A stretch of DNA of 64,000 bases from Gymnopilus junonius. Taxonomy: Eukaryota > Basidiomycota > Agaricomycetes > Agaricales > Galerinaceae. The stretch is taken from the NCBI GenBank assembly GCA_015501075.1, contig JADNYJ010000001.1, forward strand, positions 1,240,001-1,304,000, read 5' to 3'. This document shows positions 32,129 to 43,230 of this stretch, piece by piece. Within the stretch, counting starts at the first letter, position 1, and each line of letters begins with the position of its first letter. The notes beneath the pieces were generated by a model. The model did no database searches, was not told where the DNA came from, and saw only the letters and a list, made by a program, of their open reading frames with translations. The position numbers and the translations under genes are program-made.

Positions 32129-33629
32129 TTACGCCTCAGTCTTGATGGTAGGGCTGACTGCAACAGGTTCATCGAAGGGACCAGCGATGCTCTCAAGGTA
32201 TGTCTGCGCCAAGCGACTATAAGCCAGCATAACAGGGGTGTAGAACTTAAATGTCGTCCATAGGAAGAAACGTCCGTATTGAGATCCAATTTTCTCATAG
32301 TCCGCTACAAACGGGGAAAGGATCATTAGCTTTAATGAAGAAAAACAGTATCTGAAACGTACTTTGTAGATCAGAGCGAAGATCCAACCAGGTTTTTTGT
32401 GAAATCCGTTATGATAGCGTTGACATTCCATCTGACAGCCTATAAGAGCATGCTATTTATCAGTAAATTCTTCGAAGAAATATCAATGTTTCAAGATGTA
32501 CCTCCATCATATCGTCATATTGAGTTTAACTCCAGACCATCAGGTTCTTGCCAGCAACTTTACATTCGTCTCTAAATCTGTAAGAAAAAGTGAACGAAAG
32601 CCAGATCATTCAGCATCAGTATATTAACGCTCAAACGTAACGCACCTCTGCCCATCCATAGTCGTCAACGAGCCAAAAGACATTGAGAACGCGTGACAAT
32701 CATTCCAGAATACTTTCTTGCATACGAGTGCTTATGCCGATATATGATCTGCGGCAATAGGGCAGACGCTCCTTGGCGTAGACAATGAAACGCGGATGCC
32801 ACAATCCGAGGAGGATGCGAGGCGCCAAAGTGGTTTCCCAATTGGGCTGTGCTGCAATCACTTTGTGCATTAAAGCGAAAAGCCTGTCAGGATCATTCTG
32901 TACTTTGACATCTACATTAAATTTTGCGTGCAGGTTTTCGGGCTAGGGGAAATGATGTAGATCGAAGACAAGGAACACGAACCAAGTAAATTCACCTTCA
33001 TTAGCAGAGCGACAGTCTCCTCAAAAGTAGGGATGGACTGCTTGGGTTCTTTAACAGTCCGTACATGTTGCATTCCATCCTCTCCATACCAAGTCCTTTC
33101 CTTGATTTGGCCTATCGGGCGGAACTCAGCGTGAGTAGTCTACGATTAGGAAGAAAATGGGGGTCGATCGCATTATCTCGTCCGTGCATTACCTTTTGAG
33201 TCCGTTGTCCTCTCCAACACTACAGACCAAAAAAGTCAGCCCGAGGCAGAAAAAGAAAGACGCAACATGAAAGGCTAACCTGGATCATGGAACATTATCA
33301 CGACATCGTCCTTCGATACATGAACGTCTGTGCTGCGTTGTTACGAGCAAGGAATGGTCTATACGCCAATATTAATTACCGCTCTCAATGCCTTCTGCAC
33401 CGTCGCGGATGGCAGCTTCGAAGCTAGCGAGCGTGTTTTCTGGGAACCGGGAAGAAGCCTGTCAATCTTTTTATTGAGTAAGATATTTAGTGGTCAAAGC
33501 GCAACATACTCCGCGATGACCCCAGCACTCTAGATGATTGGAAGAAAGCTTTTATTAGTCTTGTGTGAAGCAAAGCAGACATGTCTGGAAAATTTGACCT
33601 GGTAATGCCCTAGTAGACGCCGTCGACAT
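32129..33629 (-). pseudogene. Glycerophosphodiester phosphodiesterase, probable pseudogene
   Basis: Exons from ATG 33629 give MSTASTRALPECWGHRG (the GDPD HR motif), RFPENTLASFEAAIRDGAEG, DVHVSKDDVVIMFHDP (catalytic His-Asp), IKERTWYGEDGMQHV, SIPTFEETVALLMK, NVDVKVQNDPDRLFALMHKV and LLGLWHPRFIVYAKERLPYC. The C-terminus reads EKIGSQYGRFFLWTTFKFYT and SRLAQTYLESIAGPFDEP. This family hydrolyses glycerophosphodiesters to glycerol-3-phosphate and an alcohol. After ISTRM (about 32720) two single bases are missing. A TAA interrupts W-S-stop-TQYDDMME (about 32540), and one extra A in a run of six (about 32400) shifts DFTKxWLDLRSDL. With four lesions it is probably dead, unless this stretch contains sequence errors. 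Confidence 0.75.
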
Positions 33630-34626
33630 GGTGAGTATGGAGGGAAGGAAAGAGTCTAGAGGGTGGTGATGGTAATAGAAAGGGAGAGAGATGCCGGAGA
33701 AGAAGTGGAGAAGTCAGGGATGTGTGAGGCGTCTTATACTAATAGCGGGGAGGCCCTGCAATGGTGTCCGAGTCAAGCTCCGCTCTTTCGCGTAAAAGGA
33801 GTGCCATCCACTCGGCTTGCTGTTGTCCCTTCCTTTTCAGTCTCATGCCCCGTCCTTCTTCCCAAATTCCCCACCGAATTTCGAAATTTGCACTGTCCGT
33901 AAAAGGTCCTATCATTTGATTGTCATGAAATTACCACCCTCCTTTTTCTCGCGAACGGGGTCATCCTGGGTGATTTAAACATGCCAAGACCACCTTCCTA
34001 TGCTCCGGAAGGGACCCATCTGTCGACAAATTTCAGTTCCTTAAATGATTGGCATGAGATCTCCCATATCCAGGCCTTATGTGCGCGGATTTCCTCCTGT
34101 CAGAGCGGGTCTTTTCCGCGCAGCGCAGGTTAAGCCTGTTAAAGTTGCGCCGCGGGGGTAGTTTATGTGTCAAGGACTGCTGGCCGGCTGCGCCGGATGA
34201 GCTATCCATAATCCAAGAAGCCCATGCCGCTGCAAATCCTCATCCAAGCCGATGTGTTCTCCCAGAGGCGCAAACGTTCGTCTTCGAGATACTCCTTCAA
34301 TACACTCCGTGTTCCTCTCAAGGGCTATTTGAAGGTTATCATATCGCATGTGCGTTCTTCAATTGGCATGTTTTTACATGGCTGTTGGGGATAGCATCGA
34401 TATCGTTCCAGTAATTTTGCTATCAACATGAGATGAACGAATTGGTGAAGTATGTGAAAATGCTGGCGGCGTGTTGACCCCATCAAAAGATACCGGAATA
34501 CGTCTACCTTTCATGGGATCATCCTGACACGTTTCCTCACAAGGAAAAACTTCAGAAATATATGTTTCTTGTAAAACATGCCATGTACCATTCGCTTTGC
34601 TTACCCCGCATTTTCAAAAACTTTAG
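33630..34626. other. Intergenic, no supported gene
   Basis: A plus-strand frame of 111 codons (34079-34414) is open but lacks recognisable motifs. I see no exon chain. It probably contains the promoter of the phosphodiesterase copy. Confidence 0.4.
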
Positions 34627-36294
34627 TTAACAGTCAGTAAGGGACCAAGGCCTTCTCCTTTGTGCAGTTGCCCGCCAATCTGGAGGAACCGAGCAATGAT
34701 CTGCGATGCTGTGAGACTTGGAAATGAACAGAAAGTCCGGTCCAATTCCCCGAAAACCTCCAGCCAGCCTATATCGAGAATATGGAAGCTGAAAGGTGTA
34801 TAAGCTAACGTATAGAGAAGATCCTTTCGAAAGGGTTATGTCATCTATAGAATTTTGGAGAGCGCCAAGGAAGCGAATTAATAGTAGGGTGCGGGGTAAA
34901 GTATATAAGCAGTTGGGATGCAAGTAAATCTGCAATTGCGGTGCCTGTTTAAATAAAAGGAAATGCATCTTGGAATACAAGTCGTAAAATAGCAGCCTAC
35001 CCTCTGCATCTTCCTCAATGTGGTCTTCCGACCAAAACCATGCCTTCGTCTTCCTCTGTCTCTGTTCCCGCTTCGCTGGTAGAAAGCTTCCTTCGGTCAG
35101 ACGTTGACCCTGAGGCGGCTGCTGACGAGGCAATGGAAGAACTGGACCCTTTCGATTGTAATACTGGATCCAGAGGTGATGGCTCGCTCCTATGGAGGCC
35201 GATAGCACCGAAGCTGCTGATTCGAGAGGTTCAGCTCCTTCAGACGAACCTGCTGACGACGGATCCTTGGGTTTGATGTCAGTCTTCTCTGCTTTTGATT
35301 CTGAAGGTCTATTGCGGGAGAGTTCATTTAGGGTCTCCATCATCTGATCGCGAACGCTCGTCGTGAGTGACGCACATCATCCACTGTCAAGCCAGTAGTC
35401 GGAATTGGAGGAAGCACTAAAAGAAGTGCAAATATTCAGGACTTGTGTAGCACAGAAAAGTTCTGACATTGATGCTTACCTCGTACTTTGATTGTCCCAG
35501 ATTCGAAAATGCCTTTTCGATACATATGCCAATAATTTTCAGTGACGATAGGAGTGATTGGGATGCCTGCATTGATGGCTAGGTGGAACCCGCCTTTCTT
35601 GAGCGGGAGCAAGTCAGGTTCCTTGGACAGGTGCCTTGTGCCCTCGGGGAACATCCATAACGAAGTCTTGAAGCGTCTCATCGATTCACCAGCGGCGTCG
35701 ATAGAACGGATCGCCCGTGCATTATTTCCTCGGTCGATGAAGATGGTTCCGGATAAACTCATGAATGGTCCGAGGGGCGTGAACTGGAGAGATTTTTTCG
35801 CCATAATGGCTGTCTGCTTGGGCATTAGCCTAAGACCTCCAAAGTTAGAATACCACGAAAGGGGAAGCATAGAAAATATTTGGGATGAAGAAGGGAAGTG
35901 ATATTCTACGAATTTGGAAGATTGGCTTGGAAGAAATCCCTCACCTGCCGACAACAAGAATGTCCAACATACTCTGGTGATTTGCCATTAGAACTGCAGG
36001 CCTTTCATCTAAATGTTCCTCTCCTTCTACTTCGATCTTTAAATCGAGAGCACGAGATGTAATAGCGTAGAATATCCGAGCCACGAAATAGTTCACATCC
36101 GTCGACCGACCAATGAGGGACATCCCAACAGCAACGACAATACTACATGAGGCTACAGTCATGAGCGTGCCGACATAGACGACAACGCGAGCATAGTATC
36201 TTCCAATCGTTGAAGTGACGGCGATCTGACGGATGAGAATGAGAGGAAGAGAAATATAAGCGAGGGGCTTGAAGACGGAAACGAGAAACGACAT
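34627..36294 (-). CDS. SLC1: 1-acyl-sn-glycerol-3-phosphate acyltransferase (PlsC/Slc1 type)
   Basis: Converts lysophosphatidic acid to phosphatidic acid in the ER. From ATG 36294 (MSFLVSVFKPLAYISLPLIL) there are two hydrophobic N-terminal segments. Then come motif I NHQSMLD (H-x4-D), KKSLQFTPLGPF, motif II GTIFIDRGN, motif III FPEGTR and motif IV GIPITPIV, all catalytic elements intact. After KVRVLPPIPTTGLTVDDV a one-base shift near 35370 is needed to reach LTTSVRDQMMETLNELS. The C-terminal extension is Ser/Glu-rich, and its end (to 34627) is uncertain because introns are possible after EEDAEG. An in-frame upstream ATG at 36450 exists but lies within 40 bp of the divergent gene. The enzyme core is intact, so the single shift may be a sequence error. 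Confidence 0.85.
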
Positions 36295-36485
36295 GATAAA
36301 AGTAGAGAAAGAGGCGCCAGACAAGAAGGCGTTTATACCAGCAGGACAGGCAGCCGCTGCCAGTAAAAAGCGGCCTTGGGTGGTGGAAGGCAGCGAACGA
36401 AAAGCGGCAGCTGTATTTGGCCATTTCACAGCAGCTGACCGGAGTTGCAACCCGTGTTACCGCCTGTTTTGAACAATTTCTGGCC
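36295..36485. promoter_or_regulatory. Divergent promoter, acyltransferase / coiled-coil gene
   Basis: About 190 bp between the two chosen start codons, pointing away from each other. No clear TATA box. The position alone implies a shared bidirectional promoter. Confidence 0.4.
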
Positions 36486-37786
36486 ATGTCTGCTGCCTCC
36501 TCCGAGAAATCAGCAGCAGCTACTCGTGGTACTGCAGTTCTCTCATCTACACGCCTTTTACACGAGTCTTACTGAATCTCGCATTATCGTACATAGGCAG
36601 AAGCGCTGCTTCTAAGCCGCTCAATTCTTCAAACAAAGTTGCATCTAGTAGCAGGCCTGCTAGGCCGCCTAGTGCAAGCTCGATCGCATCGTCAAAGTCT
36701 TCCGTTGATGAATCGACACCGTCGCCTGTCAAGGCAGGCAAATCCGCGGTAACCAATCGACCTCCTTCGGAATCAGACAATGGCTTCAAGGTTACAAAAT
36801 TAAGTTCGACCACTGTGACCTTGCAAACGACGTGGACTCCAAAACCTGTACCTCTGATTTTGTATTATCTGTATTTGAGATCCACTCAGACGTCTTTCAA
36901 GGCATCGGAACGGACCCCGCCGCAACCTCCCGCAGCAGAACAACAAACGCCCACTGTTGATCCCTTACAAGTCGCTGCCCAGGTTTATCCATGGACGTAT
37001 ATGACATCTACTCTCGATGCATGCTTCAAAGATGCCGAAGTAGCAGCTACTGTGGGTTTTCGCTTTATGTCTCGTTCATCAGCTTGATCTTAGACCCTTT
37101 CACTCTATAGGCGGACCTTGCAACTCGGGCAAATCAGCTCTCTACAGAGGAATCCGAGATCGCCGACCAACGCACTCGCTTAGAAGCCGAACGTTCCATC
37201 GAATTTTTCGACGAGCTTGCATCTGACCCTGTAAGCTGTGTATGCAGGCCCTTCTAATTGATTCACACTGATATCTTCTCGTGTCTTTTCTCAGTTTGCG
37301 AGAGAAGCCCCTGCGATAATGCAGTCATTCCACTCCCATGGAGATGCTTGCACCCGCATCGAGACTGAAGCTCTCAAGCTAGCTATGCATGATGCACCTG
37401 AAGAGCCTGAAGATGAACCTCTAAAGGTTTATCAGGACATGCTCCATAACCTCGGTACGTCTCTTGCGGCCTCTTGGGGATTCCATTTTTTATTCACTCC
37501 AAAAATAGAAAAGTTACAGGATGAAGCAACCAGACTCCAAGATTCAATTACACAATTAACTCAGGTCTCCGTTCCAACTTCGGACGTCCCAGATGGAGAT
37601 GGCCCCAGTCAGGTTATCGAAGACGCATCGTCCGCCCGTTCACAAGTAAATGGCGTCTTTGCGGCATGCCTTCCTATTCTCCGGGCACGTATCGCCAATC
37701 TATCCATGGCGCAAGAACTGATCGACAGTGCCCTTGAAAATGTCAGCCTTGGCTTGCGGATGGAGAGCATGGGCCTCACTGATTGA
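36486..37786 (+). CDS. Unrecognised Ser-rich and coiled-coil protein
   Basis: From ATG 36486 (MSAASSEKSAAATRG), splicing out an intron ending at the acatag near 36595 gives RSAASKPLNSSNKVASSSRP and a long Ser/Pro-rich N-terminus. Then come EQQTPTVDPLQVAAQVYPWT and MTSTLDACFKDAEVAAT. Later exons encode helical segments (ADLATRANQLSTEESEIADQ, KIEKLQDEATRLQDSITQLT) and the C-terminus MAQELIDSALENVSLGLRME, ending at TGA 37786. Five or six exons keep frame. The heptad-like pattern suggests a coiled-coil subunit of some complex. I do not recognise the family. Confidence 0.6.
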
Positions 37787-37867
37787 CTCATGAATTGAAC
37801 TATACAATAAGGAAAATTTATGTATATTCGAGTCTCCACTTTTTTGTTCTGGTGCTTATTGCATACC

Positions 37868-37903
37868 ACATACCCTTGCAGATACCCTTGCAGATACCCT
37901 TCT
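37868..37903. repeat. Three copies of a 12-bp unit
   Basis: The unit atacccttgcag is repeated directly about three times in the 3' flank of the coiled-coil gene. This is a small local duplication. Confidence 0.7.
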
Positions 37904-38212
37904 TGGGCATACTGAAAGCACAAAACTTACAGTCTTACGTAGAATATTGCCTGACGGATACCAAATGCATTTTGGAATGGAATAATATTGGAATAATATT
38001 ACAGCTTCGTTGTGCTTTGTACTTAATTCTGATGCTTGGGCTTCGTCAAGCAACCCATATATTCTTTCTTGATCACACAACTTGCCACAACTTTGAGTTC
38101 AGCTGACGTTGAGGGATCGACGCCTCTTCCCGTATAACTGGACGCGCGGGGTATAGAGCGAACGCTAGTGCGTAGTGATGAAGAAGGAAATGCCACCGTG
38201 AGTCGAGATCAC
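37904..38212. other. Short intergenic gap between convergent genes
   Basis: 3' flanks of the coiled-coil gene (plus) and the family gene (minus). Nothing recognised. Confidence 0.4.
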
Positions 38213-39812
38213 CTACCTTCCGGTTAATGATCCCAGAGCATCGTCTGCCTTATCCTCGAGTTCCTGGAAATTGACGGCTGGTTCTTCGAATTTGGCGCAA
38301 CAGCTCTCGGCCAGCGTCAAAGCAGCTTCTAAACTGTTGACTTGGAGGCTGACCGGAAGCCTGGATTGAGAAGGATATAGTGTATTCTTTCCTGTCCGCT
38401 GCCTCGAGAAATCGAGTAAACCACGAGAGTAATTAGCATTTTACGTTTGTTTAAATGTAGCTGAACTGACGTTATTTATGCTTGCTCGCAGACCATCCAT
38501 GTAGGCCGTCAGGATGATACCAAAGATCTTGTTCGCGACTGAAGTAAAAGGATTCAAGTGAATGGATTCCTATGACCAGTAAATACACACCAGGAATCAT
38601 ATCAGAATACGCCATGGTCCTCGTGTTATTGATAAAAAATCTCTCGTTAAAATAAAACTTGTTGGCAGAGTAATCATAGGAATAGAACTGAAATTGCTCG
38701 ACGTTAGTCACAAGGCCATGGACCTTCAACCCAGCAAAGTCGTTTGACATATTCATTTCGGCGGCAGCTACTTATTGATTAGTTTCAAAGATGTAAGCCC
38801 CTTGGTAAAGCCATACACATAAGTTCGAGTAGAAGCCGAGATATCGCTTTTCCGTCTAGGGCATGTTCGGCTTCCACAACAAGGAATAAGATGCCACCAG
38901 TCATGTAGAACTAGCAGACAACTCGTCAACGAACAGTTCGATAGCTCTTGGAAATCACAGACCTCATTCGCAACGTCCCCTCCACTAGAATACTTGGTTT
39001 GAGTGGATTGCTCTGGCTGATCAATAACTCGACCTTGAAATAACGAGATGATCGGGTCTATGTACTACTGAGATACTCAATAGCGAAGTCTAGATAGATG
39101 CCATATTGTAGACGTACTGAATCCAGAAACTTGATCCTCATTTCCTGTCCCCATGTTTCTGTCCTTTCTCGATGGACGTCTTCCCACCGCCACGCCTTTT
39201 CGAATGATGACATCTGAAAGGATGGTGGAAGGTGATAAGATGGAGTCGTCCACACTTCGAAATAGTTGGGCTCAAGATACAAGGTATCACGCTGCATGCC
39301 CAGTTGCGGGGCAATTCTACCCCATTTTGTGGCAGCGAAGGACGGGAGGTCTGTTCTTGCTTTCTTGAAAGCCGCGTTGGGCAGATGGGCTCGATTGGCA
39401 ATATGGGCCAAGAGCTTGGCAAGGTCATCTGGCTCGATATCCACCAAAGTATCAACGATTTGGCTGACCGAACCTAGTATCCCCGGTTCGTTGTCTTCTG
39501 TTTCTTCGTGGTTTCGTTTAGGCATGATGCATGCAGAGTGGTTGGCTTGCAAATGACGCAGTCCTGTAACGGGGACACCCGAGACAGATCTCATTTCCCA
39601 ACAGCCCAAGTACGTATTAGCTGTATTCACCGGGTTGGAATCTGCGGCGCTGAACTGGAAGGGGATATGTCGAGTGCATTGTTGACTACTGCAGGCTTGA
39701 CTTGTGGGATGAGCTTTACTGCAAATGCGTCTACAGTTTCAAGGAAGGCTGGCAGTTCAGGGTATACCAGTTTTGGTTCACTGAGTCTAGACAATGTAGA
39801 CTGATTGGTCAA
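38213..39812 (-). CDS. Agaricomycete multi-copy family protein, possible PD-(D/E)XK-like core
   Basis: From ATG 39812 (MTNQSTLSRLSEPKLVYPEL), exons join through GT-AG introns. They give MPKRNHEETEDNEPG, WGRIAPQLGMQRDTLYLEPN, YFEVWTTPSYHLPP and MRIKFLDSYIDPIISLFQGR, the last via a strong GTACGT donor at about 39112. Then come SGGDVANEFYMTGGILFLVV-EAEHAL, FAGLKVHGLVTNVEQFQFYS, VANKIFGIILTAYMDGLRAS and a helical C-terminus ending at TAG 38213-38215. I recognise the style as a repeated agaric family of unknown function. The Asp ... hydrophobic strand ... E-x-(E/K) pattern is reminiscent of restriction-endonuclease-like nucleases, but here the position often occupied by Lys is Glu. That is inference only. 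One splice site (about 38790) is unresolved. Confidence 0.55.
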
Positions 39813-40921
39813 CGCATAGCAAGCAAAAGCCAGAGATTTTTCGAGTTAAGTTGCCATTGAAGCCAGTAAACGATACGCAAACTTGGGCAGTTGGAACCAA
39901 CTTCAAGTTACGATCTGATCCAAATCTGATCAATTATTTAAAAGTTTTTAAGATCATCGGCCCTTCTTGAATCCTAGTACGAATTGATTTTCTTCTTGGA
40001 AAAAAAAGAAAAGGCAATGAAACGGTGAATATTATCGTTGCGACAATCATTGCAACAATGAGAAGGAAACGAGTGCCGATGATGAGCCCGAACGTCGAAC
40101 CTTAAGAGACCGATTTAAGCTCCGATTTTCTACCAGAACGCAACCAGAACGTTGTTCAAAACTTTACATGTCTTTGCCAATAATTCCGCTTTCTTCAACT
40201 CGATGTGCTTCCGCGGACGATTCATTTCTGGCTTTGCATAACAATAGGACTCTTTGTCTGTTCGATAAATTGCGCATAACTAGGGATACCTGCACTCCAA
40301 AACACCCACAACGTCAACTTGTCCAGCATAATTCGCCCTCTTTCTGCAAGGACGATATCGAAAATGATAGAGTCTCCGCAATGTCTGCAATTGTATGGAG
40401 CTGGCACGACTTCCATGGGAACACTGACTATGGTCTACGTTAATCTGCTTTTATTATTATTGTGTCTATTTTCGGCCTTGGGGCCAGCGCTGCGAAAGCG
40501 CATCTACGCAATGGCCTATAGTGAATTGTCTTTCTGTGTACGCTGCTGACATACTCAGGGAAGGACCTTCAGTATAACACAATAAAGGGAATGCCGAAAA
40601 TGTAATAGGTTAGCCGCTGCATGTCAAGAAGAACAAAGAGATTGACTAAATAGGACCGTGGGTTACTCGATTCGTCTTCTCTAACTAAGGGGATTACGGT
40701 ATATGTATTTCTCATAAGAGACACCCTTTGTCGACCTATGATATCAAGGATCCTCTCCTGATACCCCTTATCCTTTTCTGCGCATCCGTTTATCTTCTCG
40801 CTTGGGCTACCTACACATTCTCTCCGCATATTTTACGCTCTTTACGGCTCCTCTATCGTTGCTAATAATTTCCCTCGCTCTCACCTAATTTTTACGCTCT
40901 CGAATCATACTCCACAGAACA
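39813..40921. other. Intergenic, no supported gene
   Basis: Short frames occur on both strands. A minus-strand frame with a CxxC pair (YNCRHCGDS, about 40385) has no partner exons that I could find. A short repeated accagaacg occurs near 40130-40150. The end is the leader of the arrestin-like gene. Confidence 0.4.
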
Positions 40922-42799
40922 ATGGATGCCAAATATCCTCCCCCTTATTCCACTCTGGCAGGGGCTTTACTCAATAACATCACTTTGGGCGATATTACAA
41001 CAACAGTTAATAATAGTAATAGCGAACCCACTAGCCCCCCGTCCTTGAATCCTCCAAGCTATTCAAGTGTCATCCGGGCAAGGTCACGGCGTAGGAATCC
41101 ATCGTCACGGCAAGATCAGATCGTTGCTTCAAGTTCTCCAGGGCCAATTGCATGATTATCACGTCGGAAACGGGTCCAAGTCTCGTCCATGGGCTACCCT
41201 CAGGGTATTTAGTAATACTTCGACTATTAGTTCCTCTGGACAAAAGGTCCCTTGCTTCACTTCGAGTGATCTCGTCCAAGGCAGCCTGGAACTGAATCTC
41301 GATAGTCCCCAAAACGTAAACTCTATCAACCTCTCGGTAATTTTCGTTTTCAGATATCACATATGCTTATTGCTGACGCATTGCGGCTGTAGCTTCGTGG
41401 TCGAATTATAACGACTTCTTACGAAGACGGTTCCTGCACTTTCCTGGACCAGCCAATCATATTTTGGACTCGTTCCAATGGTGACCCTCGCTCGGTATCG
41501 CCAAGCATCGAGGACAATGCAGCGCCTCCCACCTCACACGCGGCGAAGAAGTTCGACGGGAAACTCTCAGGGCAATATTCTTGGCCATTTTCCCTCTCTT
41601 TCCCAAAAGACCTTCCGGCATGGGGCCAAGGCGGCCGAATGCCTACCCCTCAGAGCTTCTTCGAGCGCGAGATACAAGCAAGCGTTCAATATGATTTGGT
41701 CTTACGTATGACGCATGGTATCTTGCGCTCCGATTCCAAGTAGGTTCATATTTATGAGGGGTACAACATCCATTAATTTCCATCGTTCTGCTTCAATTAG
41801 ATTGCAAGTTAACGTCGAGTACGTTCCTAGCGTCACGCCAGCCCCCTTCTCTCTTCTGCGCAGTTATGCATATGGCGAAAATTTGCCATCCCCCAGTCCA
41901 GAGATTGACCCAGAAGGATGGCATGCCCTGCCTACGGCTTCCGTTCGGGGTCGACTTTTCTCTGAACGTATGGTCAAACTACGATCCACGGTAAGCAAAC
42001 ATTAATATTCACCACTCCCGATCTTTGATTGCCTGAACGCGGTAAATCTGTAATCCAGCTCTTCCTTGCCAATCCAGTAAGAATTCATAGTACCATCCTT
42101 TTATGTTCAAAGCTTGACGTTCTTTCTTCTTTCTCAGCAGTCTTTCGCTCGCGGTACAATAGTTCCATGTTACCTATCGGTCGAGTGTCCTGACGAACAG
42201 GCTCTTGACATCCTTGCCAACCCGAAGTCCCTGGCTCTCCGCCTGTACAGGCGAGTGGAATACTACGATGATGGAGGAAAGTGCTCGATTTCTTCTGCCA
42301 GGGCGGCCGGAAATGCCAGCGTCAACAGGGTGCACGCCCATATCACGGAAGTCGAGAGAGCTATCTGGTTGGCTAGCTCCACAGCGGGACCTCAAGGCAC
42401 TATAAGACAATTCAACGGAGAGTTTCATCTGAGTAAGGAGCTGCAGCCCTCCTGCGAATTTCCTTTGTTCAAAGTATCTGTGAGTACCTGCCATTTCCTC
42501 GTCCTAATAAGATTGATTTACTAAATACATTTGTTTCCTAGTACCATGTTGAACTCCTCCCTTTCGACTCCCCGGTATTCAAGCTTAGCAGCTCAAGCCT
42601 CGATGATTTCAGTACCAAGGAGATTCCCACCTCCGAGTCTCATGCCCTCCTTTCCCATCCAGTGACGATCACGACCCTGAAAGGAGAAGGACCCAGGCCT
42701 GTTCCCTTCACCAAGGCCAAGCATCGCAAAGAAAGGAAAACTATATCTAAAGATTACAGCTGCAGCGTAGTGCCTGTGACACATTTTCAGTGCCTCTAA
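40922..42799 (+). CDS. Arrestin-like trafficking adaptor with PPxY motifs
   Basis: The N-terminus (MDAKYPPPYSTLAG) carries PPPY and, 40 residues on, NPPSYSSV, i.e. two PPxY motifs of the kind bound by WW domains of Rsp5/Nedd4 ubiquitin ligases. The arrestin-type beta-sandwich follows: SRPWATLRVFSN, GQKVPCFTSSDLVQGSLELN, LRGRIITTSYEDGSCTFLDQ, YSWPFSLSFPKDLPAWGQGG, ASVQYDLVLRM, LQVNVEYVPSVTPAPFSLLR and GTIVPCYLSVECPDEQALDI. Stop TAA at 42797-42799. A six-codon microexon (42059-42076, LFLANP) joins both neighbours in frame. Between the PPxY part and SRPWATL the frame changes near 41145, by either a very short intron or a one-base error. The likely role is recruiting a ubiquitin ligase to membrane cargo; cargo unknown. 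Confidence 0.8.
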
Positions 42800-43230
42800 T
42801 TGACATTCCTTGTCCCGACACCGTGATTGATCCACGAACTCCTATCTTTTATTCCCTGTCATGCTATCGATGATCTCTTTACGCCTCTCGACGAGCTTTG
42901 CACAACGCTTTCACGACTATTCTCATGTATCAATGTTTTGCCTGCACGACCTAGTAATTTATATCTTCCTACATCTATTCGCTCTCCATCTGCTCTTCAT
43001 GTAGTCTTTTTAACTTTAACTGTACCTGTATTGTAAAAACTCGCCTGTCTGGGACAACGCAGTTCAAATACACTTAATCCGCTCGCAAGAGTCTTTCCGA
43101 GTAATATTATTAGTGAACGTTTATGCCTGTTAATATACATTGAGATAGGATACATCTAAACGTTGATAGTCCTAGGGTGAGGAATGCAACGAAACTAAGT
43201 AACGCTCTCTGATTTTTAGAGTATGATGAC
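42800..43230. other. 3' flanks of convergent genes
   Basis: Between the arrestin-like and Rcf2-like genes, which converge. AT-rich, nothing else seen. Confidence 0.5.

Noticed and set aside
34079..34414. 111-codon plus-strand frame in an intergenic region
   Set aside because: No domain, no flanking exons and atypical Cys/Arg-rich content; most likely fortuitous.
36295..36450. Upstream in-frame start (36450) for the acyltransferase
   Set aside because: It would leave only about 35 bp to the divergent start codon and add residues not typical of the family; ATG 36294 begins the expected MSFLVS-type N-terminus.
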